DNA from: Eucalyptus grandis
Taxonomy: Eukaryota > Streptophyta > Magnoliopsida > Myrtales > Myrtaceae
NCBI RefSeq assembly: GCF_016545825.1
Contig: NC_052620.1
Location: 12,524,001-12,588,000, forward strand
Reading direction: 5' to 3'
DNA length: 64,000 bases
The position numbers and the translations under genes are program-made. Positions 46,594-58,214 of the stretch are shown piece by piece. The first letter of the stretch is position 1; the number at the start of each line of letters is the position of its first letter. Under the pieces are notes generated by a model, which was not told the origin of the DNA, made no database searches, and saw only the letters and a list, made by a program, of their open reading frames with translations.

Positions 46594-49500
46594 ATGGAAA
46601 GAAAGAGGAGCCTTTCTCTGGAAACTGGGTCCACACGCCATAGCTCATCGGGAAATAAGTCTGAGGTGTTCTTGAGTTTTCGAGGACCGGATACTCGCAC
46701 TAATTTCACAGATTTCCTCTATTATACCCTGCTTGATAAGAGTATCAGTGTTTTCATAGACAAGCAGGGGATTGATGTTGGTGAAGAGATCGGTCCCGAG
46801 ATCTTCCAAGCCATCGATGACTCAAAAATCTGCATTCCCATCCTCTCCAGAGGCTATGCCTCTAGTAGCTGGTGCCTGCGCGAGCTGGAACACATGATGC
46901 AGCGTAGGAAAACCAATGAACTTGAGGTTATGCCCATTTTCTATGACGTGGAACCCTCTGACGTGAAGCTTGAAACCGGAGTGTATAGGGATGCACTAAC
47001 TCTACATGAACAAAAACGTGGTATTGAGATTGTGCAGCGCTGGGCGGAGGCACTCAAGGAAGTTACTAGAATCAAGGGTTGGGACACCAAGAATATAGGG
47101 TAGGTTAACTCACTCAACTCCATCTTCCCTTTTCTCTCTGTTTCTTTTGCTTGAATGCGGATTCTGATTTGAAGAGCACAATCTTTTTCTTTTTTTCTAC
47201 TTCTGGACCGAAAATTGTGATAGATATCTCATGGAATTCAGCACTCCATTGTCTCAAGACTGAAGGGATTACTTGAATCATGACATAAGCATTATAACTT
47301 AGTATCTAGATTGAACAAAAACCAATCTTAGAATTATGTACTTGTTCTTTTGTTCTAGATTGAACATGAGCCCGGCATCAATTTCGTGACTTCATGTTAT
47401 TGTTTGATTTTGCAAGTTTATAAGTTTCCCATCAATTCTTATAATTAACTTAATTATGTTGTGTTTCATTGCACAGCCACGGAGAACTTGCACGATTGAT
47501 TAGCTCGGAAAGTGTTAGTTAAGCTTAAGGTGTCTTGTGTTCATATACCCGATCATTTAGTTGGAATGGACGAATCGGTGAATGAATTAGTAGATTTGCT
47601 AATGTCGAATCTAAGGACATAAGGCTCATCGGAATTTGCGGGATGGGTGGAATAGGCAAGACAACTCTTGCCAAGGTTGTTTACCGGAAGGTATCTATTC
47701 ATTTTGAGAGCCATAGCTTCATTTCAAATGTTCGAGAAGCATCATCTAAAGATTTCGATCTTATAAATTTGCAGAGGCAATTAGTCTCTCAAATCATTGG
47801 TGACATAGGATTTGAAATTTTTAGCATTGATCAGGGGATGAATATGATCAGAGATCGATTTTGCAGAAAGAAAGTTCTTATCTTCCTTGATGATGTCGAT
47901 CATACAAGCCAGCTCATGGCATTGGCAGCAAAGAAAGAATGGTTGGGTTCAGGAAGTAGAATAGTTGTTACAACAAGAGACAAAAGTGTTTTATATCGAT
48001 TCCAAGATCAATTTAATTGTTGTTTGATTTATGACGCTAAGGAACTCAACTGGCCCGAAGCTCTCCAACTTTTTAGAAAGCATGCCTTTAGAAGCAACCC
48101 TACTTCAAATGGATTCTCGATTCTATCCGCGATAATTACTAGAAAAACCGGAGGGCTTCCTTTGACTATAGAAGTGATTGGCTCATTTTTATATGGAAAA
48201 AGGGAAGCGGTTTGGCAAGATGCACTGAAAAAGATGGAATATCATCCTTATAAGGATGTGAAGGAAAAATTAATGTTGAGTTATGAGGCATTAGATCATT
48301 TGCAAAAGCAAATATTTCTTGATATTGCTTGCTTTCTAGATGGAAAAGATAAGAGTTATTCACATTATATGTGGGACAATTGTGGATTTTTTCCAGATGA
48401 GGGGATTGATGTTTTGCTTTTAATGTCCTTATTGAAGATTAGTGAAAGGAATAGACTATGTATGCATGATCAGCTTAAGGACTTAGGCAAGAGCATTGTG
48501 TACGAAGAATGTCGCAAAGACCCAAAAAAGGGTTTTCGGGTGTGGTCGAATGAGGAGAAAGGTCCTGATATTGTCCAGCAAAAGAAGGTATAAATCTAAG
48601 TGCACCCTCGTCTACTTTTTTTTCATTGCAGAAATCTTCCTTAGACTGTTTTCCCTTTATTTTAGGCTCTATTTGGAACTCCTCACATTAAACCGACTCT
48701 TTCCTCAATTTAGGGAACCGAAACTGTTGCAGTGAACTATGAGAAATATTGCGCGCGTTATCAAGACTCTTTGACATCGGAAGACTTTATCAAAATGCCA
48801 AATATTAGATTTCTAGAAATGTCTGGTAGGTCCCTCTCTGGAGACTTTGAGGATCTCTTTTCGGAATTAAGATGGCTTCATTGGAACTTTTGTCCAAAAG
48901 AAATGCAGGCAACCAACTTTTGCCCAAAAAATCTAGTCATCCTCAACCTATCACAGAGCAATATAGACGAACATTGGGGTGGTTGGACTCAACTCAAGGT
49001 ATGTGTGTGCAAATAATTTGGTATAACATGTTATATTTTCTTCTAGTTGCACTAGCTCATGTCACATAGGTTTGTAAATCATCATTTTATTGATCTTTTT
49101 TTTTTTTTTAAATTACATTTTATTGACTTAATTCATAGAACAAATCTTGGTCTCGGAGAAGGCTGATGACACCAATCCCTCATTCCATAGGTTTGAAGCT
49201 TAAATATATATATATATTGACTCAAACAATTGCTTTATATTCATGGCATAGAGGGGTTGTACACATTATGGTCAATGGAAAGAATGTTACCTTTGATCAC
49301 AATTATTTCATTCTTTCAATATTGTATTCACGTGTAGATCTTTCAAGATTGCATTTTTTTATTTTTCCAAACCAAACAATTAATTTAACAAAAAAAAGAT
49401 GTTAAGATTTGGTCATTATCATTAATTTGCATTGCATTTTTAATTTTACATTGATACTATGCTATTGTTGTTTTATCAATTATGGCAAATCTTTTCCTGA

Positions 49501-51616
49501 TAACTTTCTCCAATTCAAATCGATTGGAGCTGCATAATTAAAGGGTATTGTAATGTGGACATTCCATGTTACTAGTAACTCCATTATTGGGATTAGATAT
49601 TCATACAAGTAATTTATAGAATTGTTAAATCATCTAATGGAATAATTGTTGTTGCTTGATATTTATTGACTTACATTCCTTTTAGAGAACGTTATGTGAA
49701 CATTCACGTTGTTTTGAGTTCCCTAATCAAGCCAATGAGTTGTCACTATTAGATGTTTAGATTAAGTTAAAAATAAGTGGTTAATAAGACTATCGGTACT
49801 ATACATAGGATGCCAGAAAATTGAACATGCAAACTGACTTGTTTAGTACATCAATAGTATACAAAGATGCTATAATCTTCAAAGGTTATGTGAAAGCTAA
49901 TAACGTCCTTATCTTAACGTATGAAACAAAAACAAAATGCAAAAAATAGTAGACTGCAAATATAGATTAGTTGATGGTCAGAAGACATAAAAAATTATTT
50001 CTATATTGATGTTTTGATAATGCATTAACATAGGAAAGTCATAAGTAATTGTGTCGGGGACAATATCGGTAATTCCATGATGAAATCGGAAAGGGATGTT
50101 TTCATAAGAGATATGTTGGTTACATTCTTGTCTTTTTATTTCTATATTGATGTTTTGATAATTCCATTTTTTTCTTTGTTGTTGAGGACAATATTAGAAG
50201 AAATAAAAAAGTGGGAGACAAAGTGTGGTTTTGGCTTAAGGAATTGATATGCATAGAGTTTTTATTAAGTTACTTTGGTGGAAAGCTTCCGTGGTCGATA
50301 TATTTATTTATGCCTTGCAAGATTTTATTAATCAAACTCGTTGAATATACATAATTATTTTACAGGTGGCTAGAAGATTGAAGGTCCTTGATCTATCTTA
50401 TTGTTGCTGCTTAAAGGAAACTCCTGACCTCTCTGCATATTTAACCTTAGAAATATTAATTCTAAGGATGTGTAGAAATTTGTTAAGGATTGATCGATCC
50501 ATTAGTTATCTGAAACGTTTGAAGCAATTGGATGTAGCTGAATCTCGTTCTCTCCAAGTCCTTCCTAAAGAATTGGGTGCTCTAGAAGAATTGACCGAGA
50601 TGTTATTCGATTTCGGGGACTTTCCTTCAAGTATTAGTCAGGTCCCAAGCTCAATCGGAGCACTCGTAAATCTTGAGCGCTTGGCCATTTGTGGAGCTCC
50701 CCACCTAACGAAACTTCCCGACTCAATCGGAATGTTGAAATGTTTAGTTGAGTTGGATATCTCAGACATAGGTATTGCAGAGTTGCCAAATACTATTATC
50801 AATCTAAAGAGCTTGAAAGCATTGAATGTGAGCGGAAGTTGCATACGAAAGTTACCCGAGACAATTGGGATGTTGGAGAAACTTGAAGAAATTTATGGAA
50901 AGTATTGCAATTGGCTGGAGACCATTCCTGGTGACATCGTGAGACTACCATTCTTGAAGAATTTGATATTAACAGAAACTCGTGTGGGGGATGTACCAAA
51001 GCTTCCTCAGAGTCTGATATGTCTACATCTGTCCTCAAGAGCCTTAGAAAAAGCTCCAGATATCTCCGACCTTGTGAATTTAAGGAGTTTGCAATTGTGT
51101 TTCGCTAAAAGCCAGTGCTTCTATCAACCAATGCGTAGCTGCCGCTATGATGTGAATTGGAGAATTGGAGTCGCACAGTGTAAATTGGAACTTCCGAGTA
51201 TCTCCAGTATAAGCTCATATTTGGGTTGCCTTTGCCATATAAAAGAAGTTGAACTCATCAATTGCGAGAACTTGCGTCAGATTGGACAACTTCCCTCTAG
51301 TTTGACAGCACTTAAGGTCAACAATTGCAATCTTCTTGAAGTTGTAGACCTTTCCAACTTATCTGACTTCAAGAATCTAAAGGACCTTGGAGTATACGAC
51401 TGTCCGAAACTAGTCGAGATTCAAGGTCTTGACCAACTGGAGTCACTGGAAAGTCTTGCAATCAGACGCTGCAGTTCCTGGCTATGCTTACCTGATCTAT
51501 CCAACTGGAAGAAGCTAGAGATGTGGGACGTTGATGCTCTTACGACATATTCGGCGAGGGGAAAACGAGCAGCTCAAAGCAAATATATTCCATACCGGCG
51601 CTTGAGTACGGCTTAG
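46594..51616 (+). CDS. TIR-NBS-LRR (TNL) disease resistance gene, unit B; near-intact with two compensating indels
   Basis: Intracellular immune receptor whose TIR domain is an NAD-cleaving signalling module. Four exons with GT/AG borders: 46594-47099 (TIR), 47477-48587 (NB-ARC), 48714-48998 (linker and first LRR), 50366-51616 (LRR). Phases join and total 3153 nt, about 1050 residues. TIR: EVFLSFRGPDTR, SICIPILS-type block (ICIPILSRGYASSSWC), FYDVEPSDV. NB-ARC: P-loop GMGGIGKTT, kinase 2 VLIFLDDVD, RNBS-B GSGSRIVVTTRD, GGLPLTIEVIGS, MHDQLKDLG. LRR exon: some 15 repeats, ending RRLSTA. An extra A near 47510 shifts the frame and creates TAA at 47520-47522; a missing A near 47601 restores it before the P-loop. 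As read it cannot give a full protein. Both indels are at A runs, so sequencing error is a real alternative. Confidence 0.92.
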
Positions 51617-52870
51617 ATGATCAGCAAATCTTGAATTTCGAGGCGTGTAGGAATTTGTCATCAAATATATAAATAATATACGGACTCATTGTACAGTGGT
51701 TACTGAAGCAAATAAACTGTGACGTTTACATTTTTGTCAAGTAGCTCAAGAGGTGTTTCAGGCACTCTTCAACGAAATCCCAGTTACAAAAAGTATAGAC
51801 AGTATCTTCTCGCACATTCAATATCCTACACGAAGAAGACTAAGAAATATCATTAAGCACTTGATCTCTCCAAATCTAGCTTACTTTTTGCAATAAAGTA
51901 ATGATCTATGAAGATAATCATTGACGTAGCAGTATTTCTATTGATACAAGAGCATCCTAGTTACCGGCTTTAGCTGGTGTGGAGTGTACTAGTGTAAGTA
52001 ATTTGTTCTAACATGGATTTGACAATTTTCTTAATAATATAGAGTTGTGCCTATGGTGTCTTTTTAGTCATTTTCACGAAATTTGGCAGAGATCAACTAT
52101 TTGGTTTTGAAACATATTTTTAATTTGAAAATAACTTTTTTCATTTTAATTTTTCATTTTCTCGAGAACGTGTTTGGTTTATTATTATATAAGTGGATTA
52201 CAACTCACAACGGTCCCCCATTTAACAACTCATATTAATAAAATACTTCAGAGAAATTCGTTTTCATTTGGCATTGGGACACAATTAGACTGGGGTCACG
52301 TCAGGAGAACTCGCAAGGTTCCTAATGATGCATGACGAATTAAGGGGGCTTGAAATCTCGTCCGTCGGATGTCATCGCAATCCCAACCGTCAGATAAAAA
52401 ATGCTTCATGTTAGCCGTCAGATTGGGCATGACAATTTCGTTGTGTACCGGGGCACGACATGGACACGCCAGAACTGTCCTCATGCATGATGAATTGGCT
52501 ATAATTTAGTAAACTATATTCATTTAAAATTTGAAAAGCACGAGTTTTTTATACAGAAACTCTATAGTTTTTTTTTTACACTAGCCATTGCCAGGTACGT
52601 CGATATGTATACTTATGATTTTAGATGATTAAGGTGGCTCATTAATAAAGATTACGAGGCTTAAATATTATTTGGATGATGTGCATATACGTGAGTTGAA
52701 CAGCGATAGATGCTTATTGATATAACTGAATGATAACTAAGCTTGAGTTGAGATTTTTTAATACATTATAAATTATCTATCTGAGAATATATTTGTGATT
52801 GGAACTTGTTCCCATACATCATATACATAGCACAATATTGTCAAGGTTGGGCCTCGCCATAGCCAGTGAG
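51617..52870. other. 3' flank of TNL unit B, no further gene
   Basis: Contains the 3' flank shared with unit A around 52065-52170. The stretch 52290-52500 has two ATGCATGA(C/T)GAATT motifs near its ends but no clear element boundaries. Nothing else is recognised. Confidence 0.5.
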
Positions 52871-53119
52871 GCTTGACCTAGGGCTGAGCGCGGTTCTCGG
52901 GTTGCGGGAGGCGGAACCGAACCGGAGGAGGGTCCGGTTCGGTTCCCGGTTCCAAAGGGGACCAGTTCCGGTTCGGTTCCGATTCGGTTCCGTAACCGGT
53001 CTCGGAACCGAACCGGAACCAGTCTCGGAACCGAACCGGAACGGTCTCGGAACCGAACCTATTTCGGAACCGGAACCGGAACCGGAACCGGTTACTTAGG
53101 GCAGAAAAAGCTCGACCTT

Positions 53120-54010
53120 GGATGTTCTAGTGACTTGTATGTGATGTTCTAGTTGAAGTTTGGCTTCGGTCTCTAAATGAAAGTTGTAAAGGACTTCTTA
53201 GATTATAACATACTCAAATTTGGGACAAAACAAACAAGTATAAGTGGGTGAAATCGTTATTCTTTGGAAAGACTGGATCTGGAGATTTTGGGACCGACCC
53301 TTGATGAATGCATGGACTGTAAGGCAACCTTTTTGTCGAAATTTCACTTCGGTTTCTTAACAAAAGTTGTAAAGGACATCCTGAGGTACAACATATTAAA
53401 AATTTAGAGAAAAAAAAACAAGAATAGGTAGGTGAAATCGTGGTCCTTTTGAGATGGTTAGATCTGGAATTACGGTACTACGAACAGGGATTTTAACCGT
53501 CCATATTTAATTATCTAGGACGAATTTGACTTCTATGTTTTCATGAAGTATCTACCTTATGGTCTTGGCTATCACATAGTCGAATTTCATAATTTTTGAA
53601 GGTCATTTGGGTATTTAATCGGAAATGTTTCTAAAACTGTGCAATCTGATGTGTTCGGATCTTGTAAGTTGCAATGCGTGGACTATATCATTTTGTATGA
53701 GGTTCTTTTGGAAATGTGTTCTGCATTAAATATCTCTCTTCATGTCTTCCCTACAACATATTTAAATTTCGTAATTTTTGTAGTTCATTTACCTATTTAA
53801 CCAAAAATGTTTCAAAAACTGTGCAAGTAGAGAATAGGAAAAGTAAATCGATTTTATCTTTTAATTCAGAACGAATTAGACTACGATTTCTTCATGAAAC
53901 TTGTACCTCTAGGTCTTAAATACAACGTGTCCAAATTTCAGAATTTTCTGAGTTCATTTAAGGGTTTAATCGAAATTGTTTTCAAAACTTGTACCTCTAG
54001 ACATTCTTGT
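53120..54010. repeat. Degenerate tandem repeats inside the hAT element
   Basis: At least two long units around 53130-53290 and 53310-53470 share AGTTGTAAAGGACTTC/ATC and GTGAAATCGT patches. Three further units near 53570-53650, 53750-53830 and 53925-53990 share AATTTC.TAATTTTTG..., TTTAA-C-GAAATGTTT and AAAACTGTGCAA. They look like one family of diverged repeats, without coding content. Confidence 0.55.
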
Positions 54011-54139
54011 TCTAGTGGTGTTTTATTTCTACTTTCTAGTTTGCTATTTGTTTTGAAATTTCTAATTATATTCTATTATTGTTGTGCAGTGCGAAGTTAA
54101 TGTATCAAGATAACATGTCAATGGGAAGTTACCGTGTAG

Positions 54140-55177
54140 TAGGGGTGAGCAGTGGTCTAGGGTTGACCCTGGACCGACCTGGACTGGCCCAACCCCGCGG
54201 TCTGGTCCGGTTCCCAAGGGGGCCCAGGTCGGTCCTTGGTCCTGAAATTCCGGGACCAACACTTTGTGCGGGTTGGTCCTCGGTCCTAAGAGTTTTGGAT
54301 CGGTCCAACCCTGGACAAATCCTGTATATTATATTATATTATATTATATTATTTATATTATTTATAATTATTTTATATATTCAAACCTAAGTAAAATGTC
54401 TGTTATATTATATTATATTGAGATGTTCTATCAATAGCACTAATAGTAATTTCAATTTAAAACTTTTGTTGAGTATTAATTATGTGTCGTTTGTTTTGTT
54501 TTCAGGTGTTTAGAAGTTCAAGTGAATTAACAAGATGTTAAGTTATATATTCATGGTTTATATTAAGTATTTTGAACTTTTTATGGTTTAATTGTAATTT
54601 ACTAATGAATTTTAGCTGCACTTTGCTTTTCAATTTATGTCAAATGGTAGAAGTTTTTGAAGAATAAAGTAGTATTGCAGTTGCTACGGTGATTTGCTAG
54701 TCAAGTGGTATGAAGCTCATTTTTTTGTTGAGTGGACTCTACATGATCAAATGCAGGAAAACACTTTTGCATATGTTGTTATGAATATTAAAGATAGATG
54801 ATTACAAGAACTTTCCATCTTGTCCCATATCTCGATGAGTGGTTAGCAGGTACGAAATTTCTATTATTGTGTCATCTTAAATTTGCTAAATATGTATTGG
54901 TATTTATAGTTTAGTTGCACAATGCCGCATTGTCGATAGATGTGTAATTTGAATTTGTAAGTTTGCTTTTTTAGGGAATATATAAAATAAGACAAAAAAA
55001 ATTATCGGTTGGTCAGGTTGACCTGGAACCGGACCCGAACCCATTGGGTCGGTCTAGTCCTTGGTCCCAGGCTCAATAGGGTCGGTCTTCGGTCCTAAAA
55101 ATTGAGGACCAACACTGTACGGGTTGGTCCTAGGGTTAGGGGGTGGCCCGGACCAACCCGGACCATGCTCACCCCTA
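54140..55177. mobile_element. Nested hAT-type element (inner)
   Basis: 1038 bp with ends TAGGGGTGAGCAGTGGTC and, on the minus strand, TAGGGGTGAGCATGGTCC. Flanks CCGTGTAG (54132-54139) and CCATATAG (55178-55185) agree at 6 of 8 positions, as expected of an aged 8-bp duplication. Subterminal GGTCC/GGACC repeats replace the GGTTC type of the outer element. An ATATT microsatellite lies at 54325-54400. No transposase. Confidence 0.85.
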
Positions 55178-55189
55178 CCATATAGTATA

Positions 55190-55400
55190 CACATACATTA
55201 TAATTTTTTGGTAACGTGTGCATACGTTATTTTTTTTTTTTTAGTAACGTGCGTGCACGTTATAATTTTTTGGTAACGTGCGCATACGTTTATTTTTTTT
55301 TTTGGTAACATGCGTATATGTTATAGTTTTTTTTTTTTTTTGGTAACGTGCGCGTACGTTATAGTTTTTTTGGGTAACATGCGCATATGTTATAGTTCAA
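55190..55400. repeat. Array of palindromic GTAACGTGCGCATACGTTA-like units
   Basis: Six units of about 32-38 bp, each a near-palindrome of the form AACGTGCGCATACGTT, separated by T-rich spacers of varying length. Single-base changes differ from unit to unit, mostly C/T transitions that keep the palindrome in part. It lies between the inner element and the right end of the outer hAT element. Confidence 0.8.
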
Positions 55401-55605
55401 ATATGAAAATAACAAAAAAAAAAAAAAGGAACCTGTTGGAACACAGGAACCGACCCTGGAACCTGTGACAGGGTAGATTCTAGATTTTCGGTTCCCACGG
55501 GTAGGTTCCAGGTTCCTCATTTTGAGGAACTTGTACTCGAGGGTAGGTTCCAGGTTCCGGACGGAACCGAACCGGAACCTGGAACCGCTCACCCCTAGCT
55601 TGACC

Positions 55606-56545
55606 CTCATCAGATTTGGTGAGGCTCACCTCGCCAGCTTAGCACAAGGTTGTTGCCCTCATGGCCTTTGGTGAGGCTCGTTGCCGTCACCTCTGGCTTC
55701 TCTAGACCTCAGCGACCGACTAACGGAAGAAGGAAGGGAATGAAAAAAAAAAGGATTAAATAAATAAACGATTAAAAAATATTAAAATATTATTAAAATT
55801 TATCAATATTAACACTAATTATGTCACGTAGGCCAACTAATGTCTACATTACCAATATTTGGTCAAAATTAGCCGGAATGATTAAATTGATACTATGTCA
55901 AAAGATTTATGATTAAATTGACACAAATATAATAAGTGTAAGATTTTTCTGACACTTTTTCCTTCCAGGTGGGCATTACAAGCTTACGAAAGAGATGGAC
56001 GCAAAAAACTCCTCAATTGTATTCACTCTAACTTCTTTTGTCCTTTTCGATTATATGACTTTTCGCCGAGTTTTCTCCAATTTATAGATCTCCAAATTCG
56101 GACGTTGTCCTTGAAGTCCATTTAATTCTTTGAAGAGAATTTCGGCAAAATATCTCCTGAAAAACATGTGGGGAATCTTCCCTTAGTATAGACTGCAATC
56201 ATATGTTCTATTGATGGCTGGTTTTTATCACACCATCTCACCAAAATATTAAACGAATTTAGTTAGTCATTTTTTTTTTTTTTGCATAAATAATTTTGGG
56301 ATATCATACTCTATTGATATGAGCTGGGTCTCAATTTGGGAACTCCAACGGTCATCAAATCTATATAAGAAAAGTGTCCGATGATCAGAAAATCAAGATT
56401 TTGGACATCGTCTAGAAGTGAAATTTTTATGAGATTTCTATCTTTCCTCAAAAGGATGAAGATTAAATAACTGATTGATGCAATGTTATTGATTTTTCTG
56501 GAGCTTTCTCTTCTGAAACAATACTAATTATTTAGAGTCTATATT
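55606..56545. other. Intergenic, no gene
   Basis: AT-rich after a short GC-richer start. No gene or element boundary recognised. Confidence 0.45.
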
Positions 56546-56549
56546 TATG

Positions 56550-56985
56550 ATTAGCTCTTTTGGTTCAAACTAAACTGTTTCATTTTTTTTTCTCAATCTT
56601 AATTTTATTGTTGAACCTAATCAAAAGAAATTTGATTAGTGTTTTGGTGCAAAAGCAAAAGGCGTCTGTGAAGTTGATAGATGGCCCTCTTCTCAATTGA
56701 CACATATCCCACTTTGATCTGTTTATTGTTCTTTTCCTCATCCTTCACCGTTGCCACATATCGTTGTATTCTTTGAAAGACAACATAGCCAACATAAACA
56801 AATAGTATGCAGAAGATTCTTTTTTTCCATTTTCGAGTAAATTCCAGTTCAATAAAAATTTACAGAAACAAACTATCGAACCTAAATGAAGATAACTTAG
56901 CAAAGTTTCATAAACTTATGTTTCCCCACTCTTTTCTTGAATTGCATATAGAATTAAAATAAACAAGCACCTAAATTAGTCATTA
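56550..56985. repeat. Duplicated segment S, copy 3
   Basis: Partner of 37040-37600 and 45390-45640, in the same orientation, located downstream of TNL unit B as copy 1 lies downstream of unit A. Confidence 0.8.
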
Positions 56986-56999
56986 CTCAGGTGCTCGAT

Positions 57000-58210
57000 G
57001 CTTGCTTGGACTGCTTGTTTGGAGTGCATGCTAGGTTTCTTCGGGAGAAACCAGAGAAAGAGAGAGATTGAGCCGTGACCGAAAGGGAGCGAGAACTAGA
57101 GAGAAAAGAGTGAGGCCGCGCGGGTGTTTTCCAGTAGTGGCCGCGCCTGAGTCCCGGCCGCATTGAGCATGTGGCCGTTGCCCCTTTTTTTTTTTTTTTT
57201 TTTTTTCGGTTTGGGTCAATTCCTCGAGGATCCCGGATCGGAGGTGCGCGAGGCGAACGGACGTGGTCCGATCTATCGAGCTTCCCCCCACCATTCGCCG
57301 CCGCCGAGCCGAGTAGAGGGCGCCACCAATGGCCCCCGTTTGCCAGGTTTTGTGCCCTGTTTCGGCTCATCGGACTGGGCCTCGTCGGGGTCCGGTTTGC
57401 GCTAGTCCCAGCCCCCATCTATGTTGTGCTATGCTGCATTTTCATCTCTGCTTGTCGAATGCTGAGCGTCTTGGGCGGGTTGAATCCTGGTTGACTCAAT
57501 AGCCTCCCTTCATTCGATGCCCGTCATGTGTTCGTGCAAATGCCCAAACCGAGCTTGGGCAGATTTTCCGTGATTTTAGTTTGGTTCTAAGCGTTTGTCG
57601 GTCCTTTGACATGCTTGTGGACTCTCATTGTCATCCGTGGAGTCGAGCGCTGTTTCTTTTCCGTGTCGTGTGTGTAACGCGGCGGACGGTGATGAGAATG
57701 GGGGCTGGATGTGGCCAACAGGCAGTGTCGTGGTGTTGGCTCGAAACGGCCAACAGAGCCGGCCCGGTGGACGAGGCCAGCGGACGGTCCTATTGATTGA
57801 GCGAAGGCCAGAGACGGGCCGGCTCATGGCCGTTCGTCTCTGTTCGGACGGAGAGAGAGCAACCGAGAGGGTGAAGTGGGAGGCGTTGGTTCTGTGAAGG
57901 ATGAGTGGTAGGTTGGGCTTAATTTAGGTTAGTGCGTTTAGGTCCGTTTCCGTTTTCATGGGTTTGTTAAGTTCGGGCCTGATTTGCTTTAGTCTGGCTT
58001 TAGAAAACTTGGGCTTAAACTGCTGTGCAGTGGGCTTAGTTTGATTAGAAGAGGAGGCCGGGCCAGGTATATTTGGTTTGAGCGAAATAGGTTTATTCGG
58101 GCCGAGCCTCGGGGCTGGTCCGGATTCTTGACCCAACCCGTACCTTTAGGGTCCGGGTCAGACCCATGTTCGGACCGGGTCCCTGACCCGATCCGATTTC
58201 CTTTTTAAAA
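57000..58210. other. GC-rich island, unrecognised
   Basis: Starts directly after segment S copy 3. It holds a T run of about 24 at 57184-57207, open frames on both strands without domains, and from 57900 onward GGGCTTAA and GACCC/GGGTC patches as in non-coding LTR regions. No LTR pair could be shown. Confidence 0.3.
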
Positions 58211-58214
58211 AATT

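Larger units (their letters stand above)
52879..55597. mobile_element. Non-autonomous hAT-type DNA transposon (outer)
   Basis: 2719 bp with terminal inverted repeats TAGGGCTGAGCGCGGTTC / TAGGGGTGAGCGGTTC (the right end read on the minus strand) and an exact 8-bp target duplication GCTTGACC (52871-52878 and 55598-55605), diagnostic of hAT elements. Subterminal regions are packed with GGTTC/GAACC repeats. No transposase is visible. It contains tandem repeats and a second, smaller element of the same type. Confidence 0.92.

Noticed and set aside
48999..50365. A missing exon or insertion in the third intron of TNL B
   Set aside because: Exons 3 and 4 join in phase with good GT/AG borders, and the 1.37-kb intron shows neither LRR motifs nor element ends.
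55190..55400. Possible CRISPR array (repeats with spacers)
   Set aside because: The host is a plant, the spacers are T-rich and of uneven length, the repeats diverge from unit to unit, and the array lies inside a DNA transposon.
57163..57494. Open frames beginning in a T24 run
   Set aside because: They start with a poly-Phe stretch from a homopolymer and show no domain.
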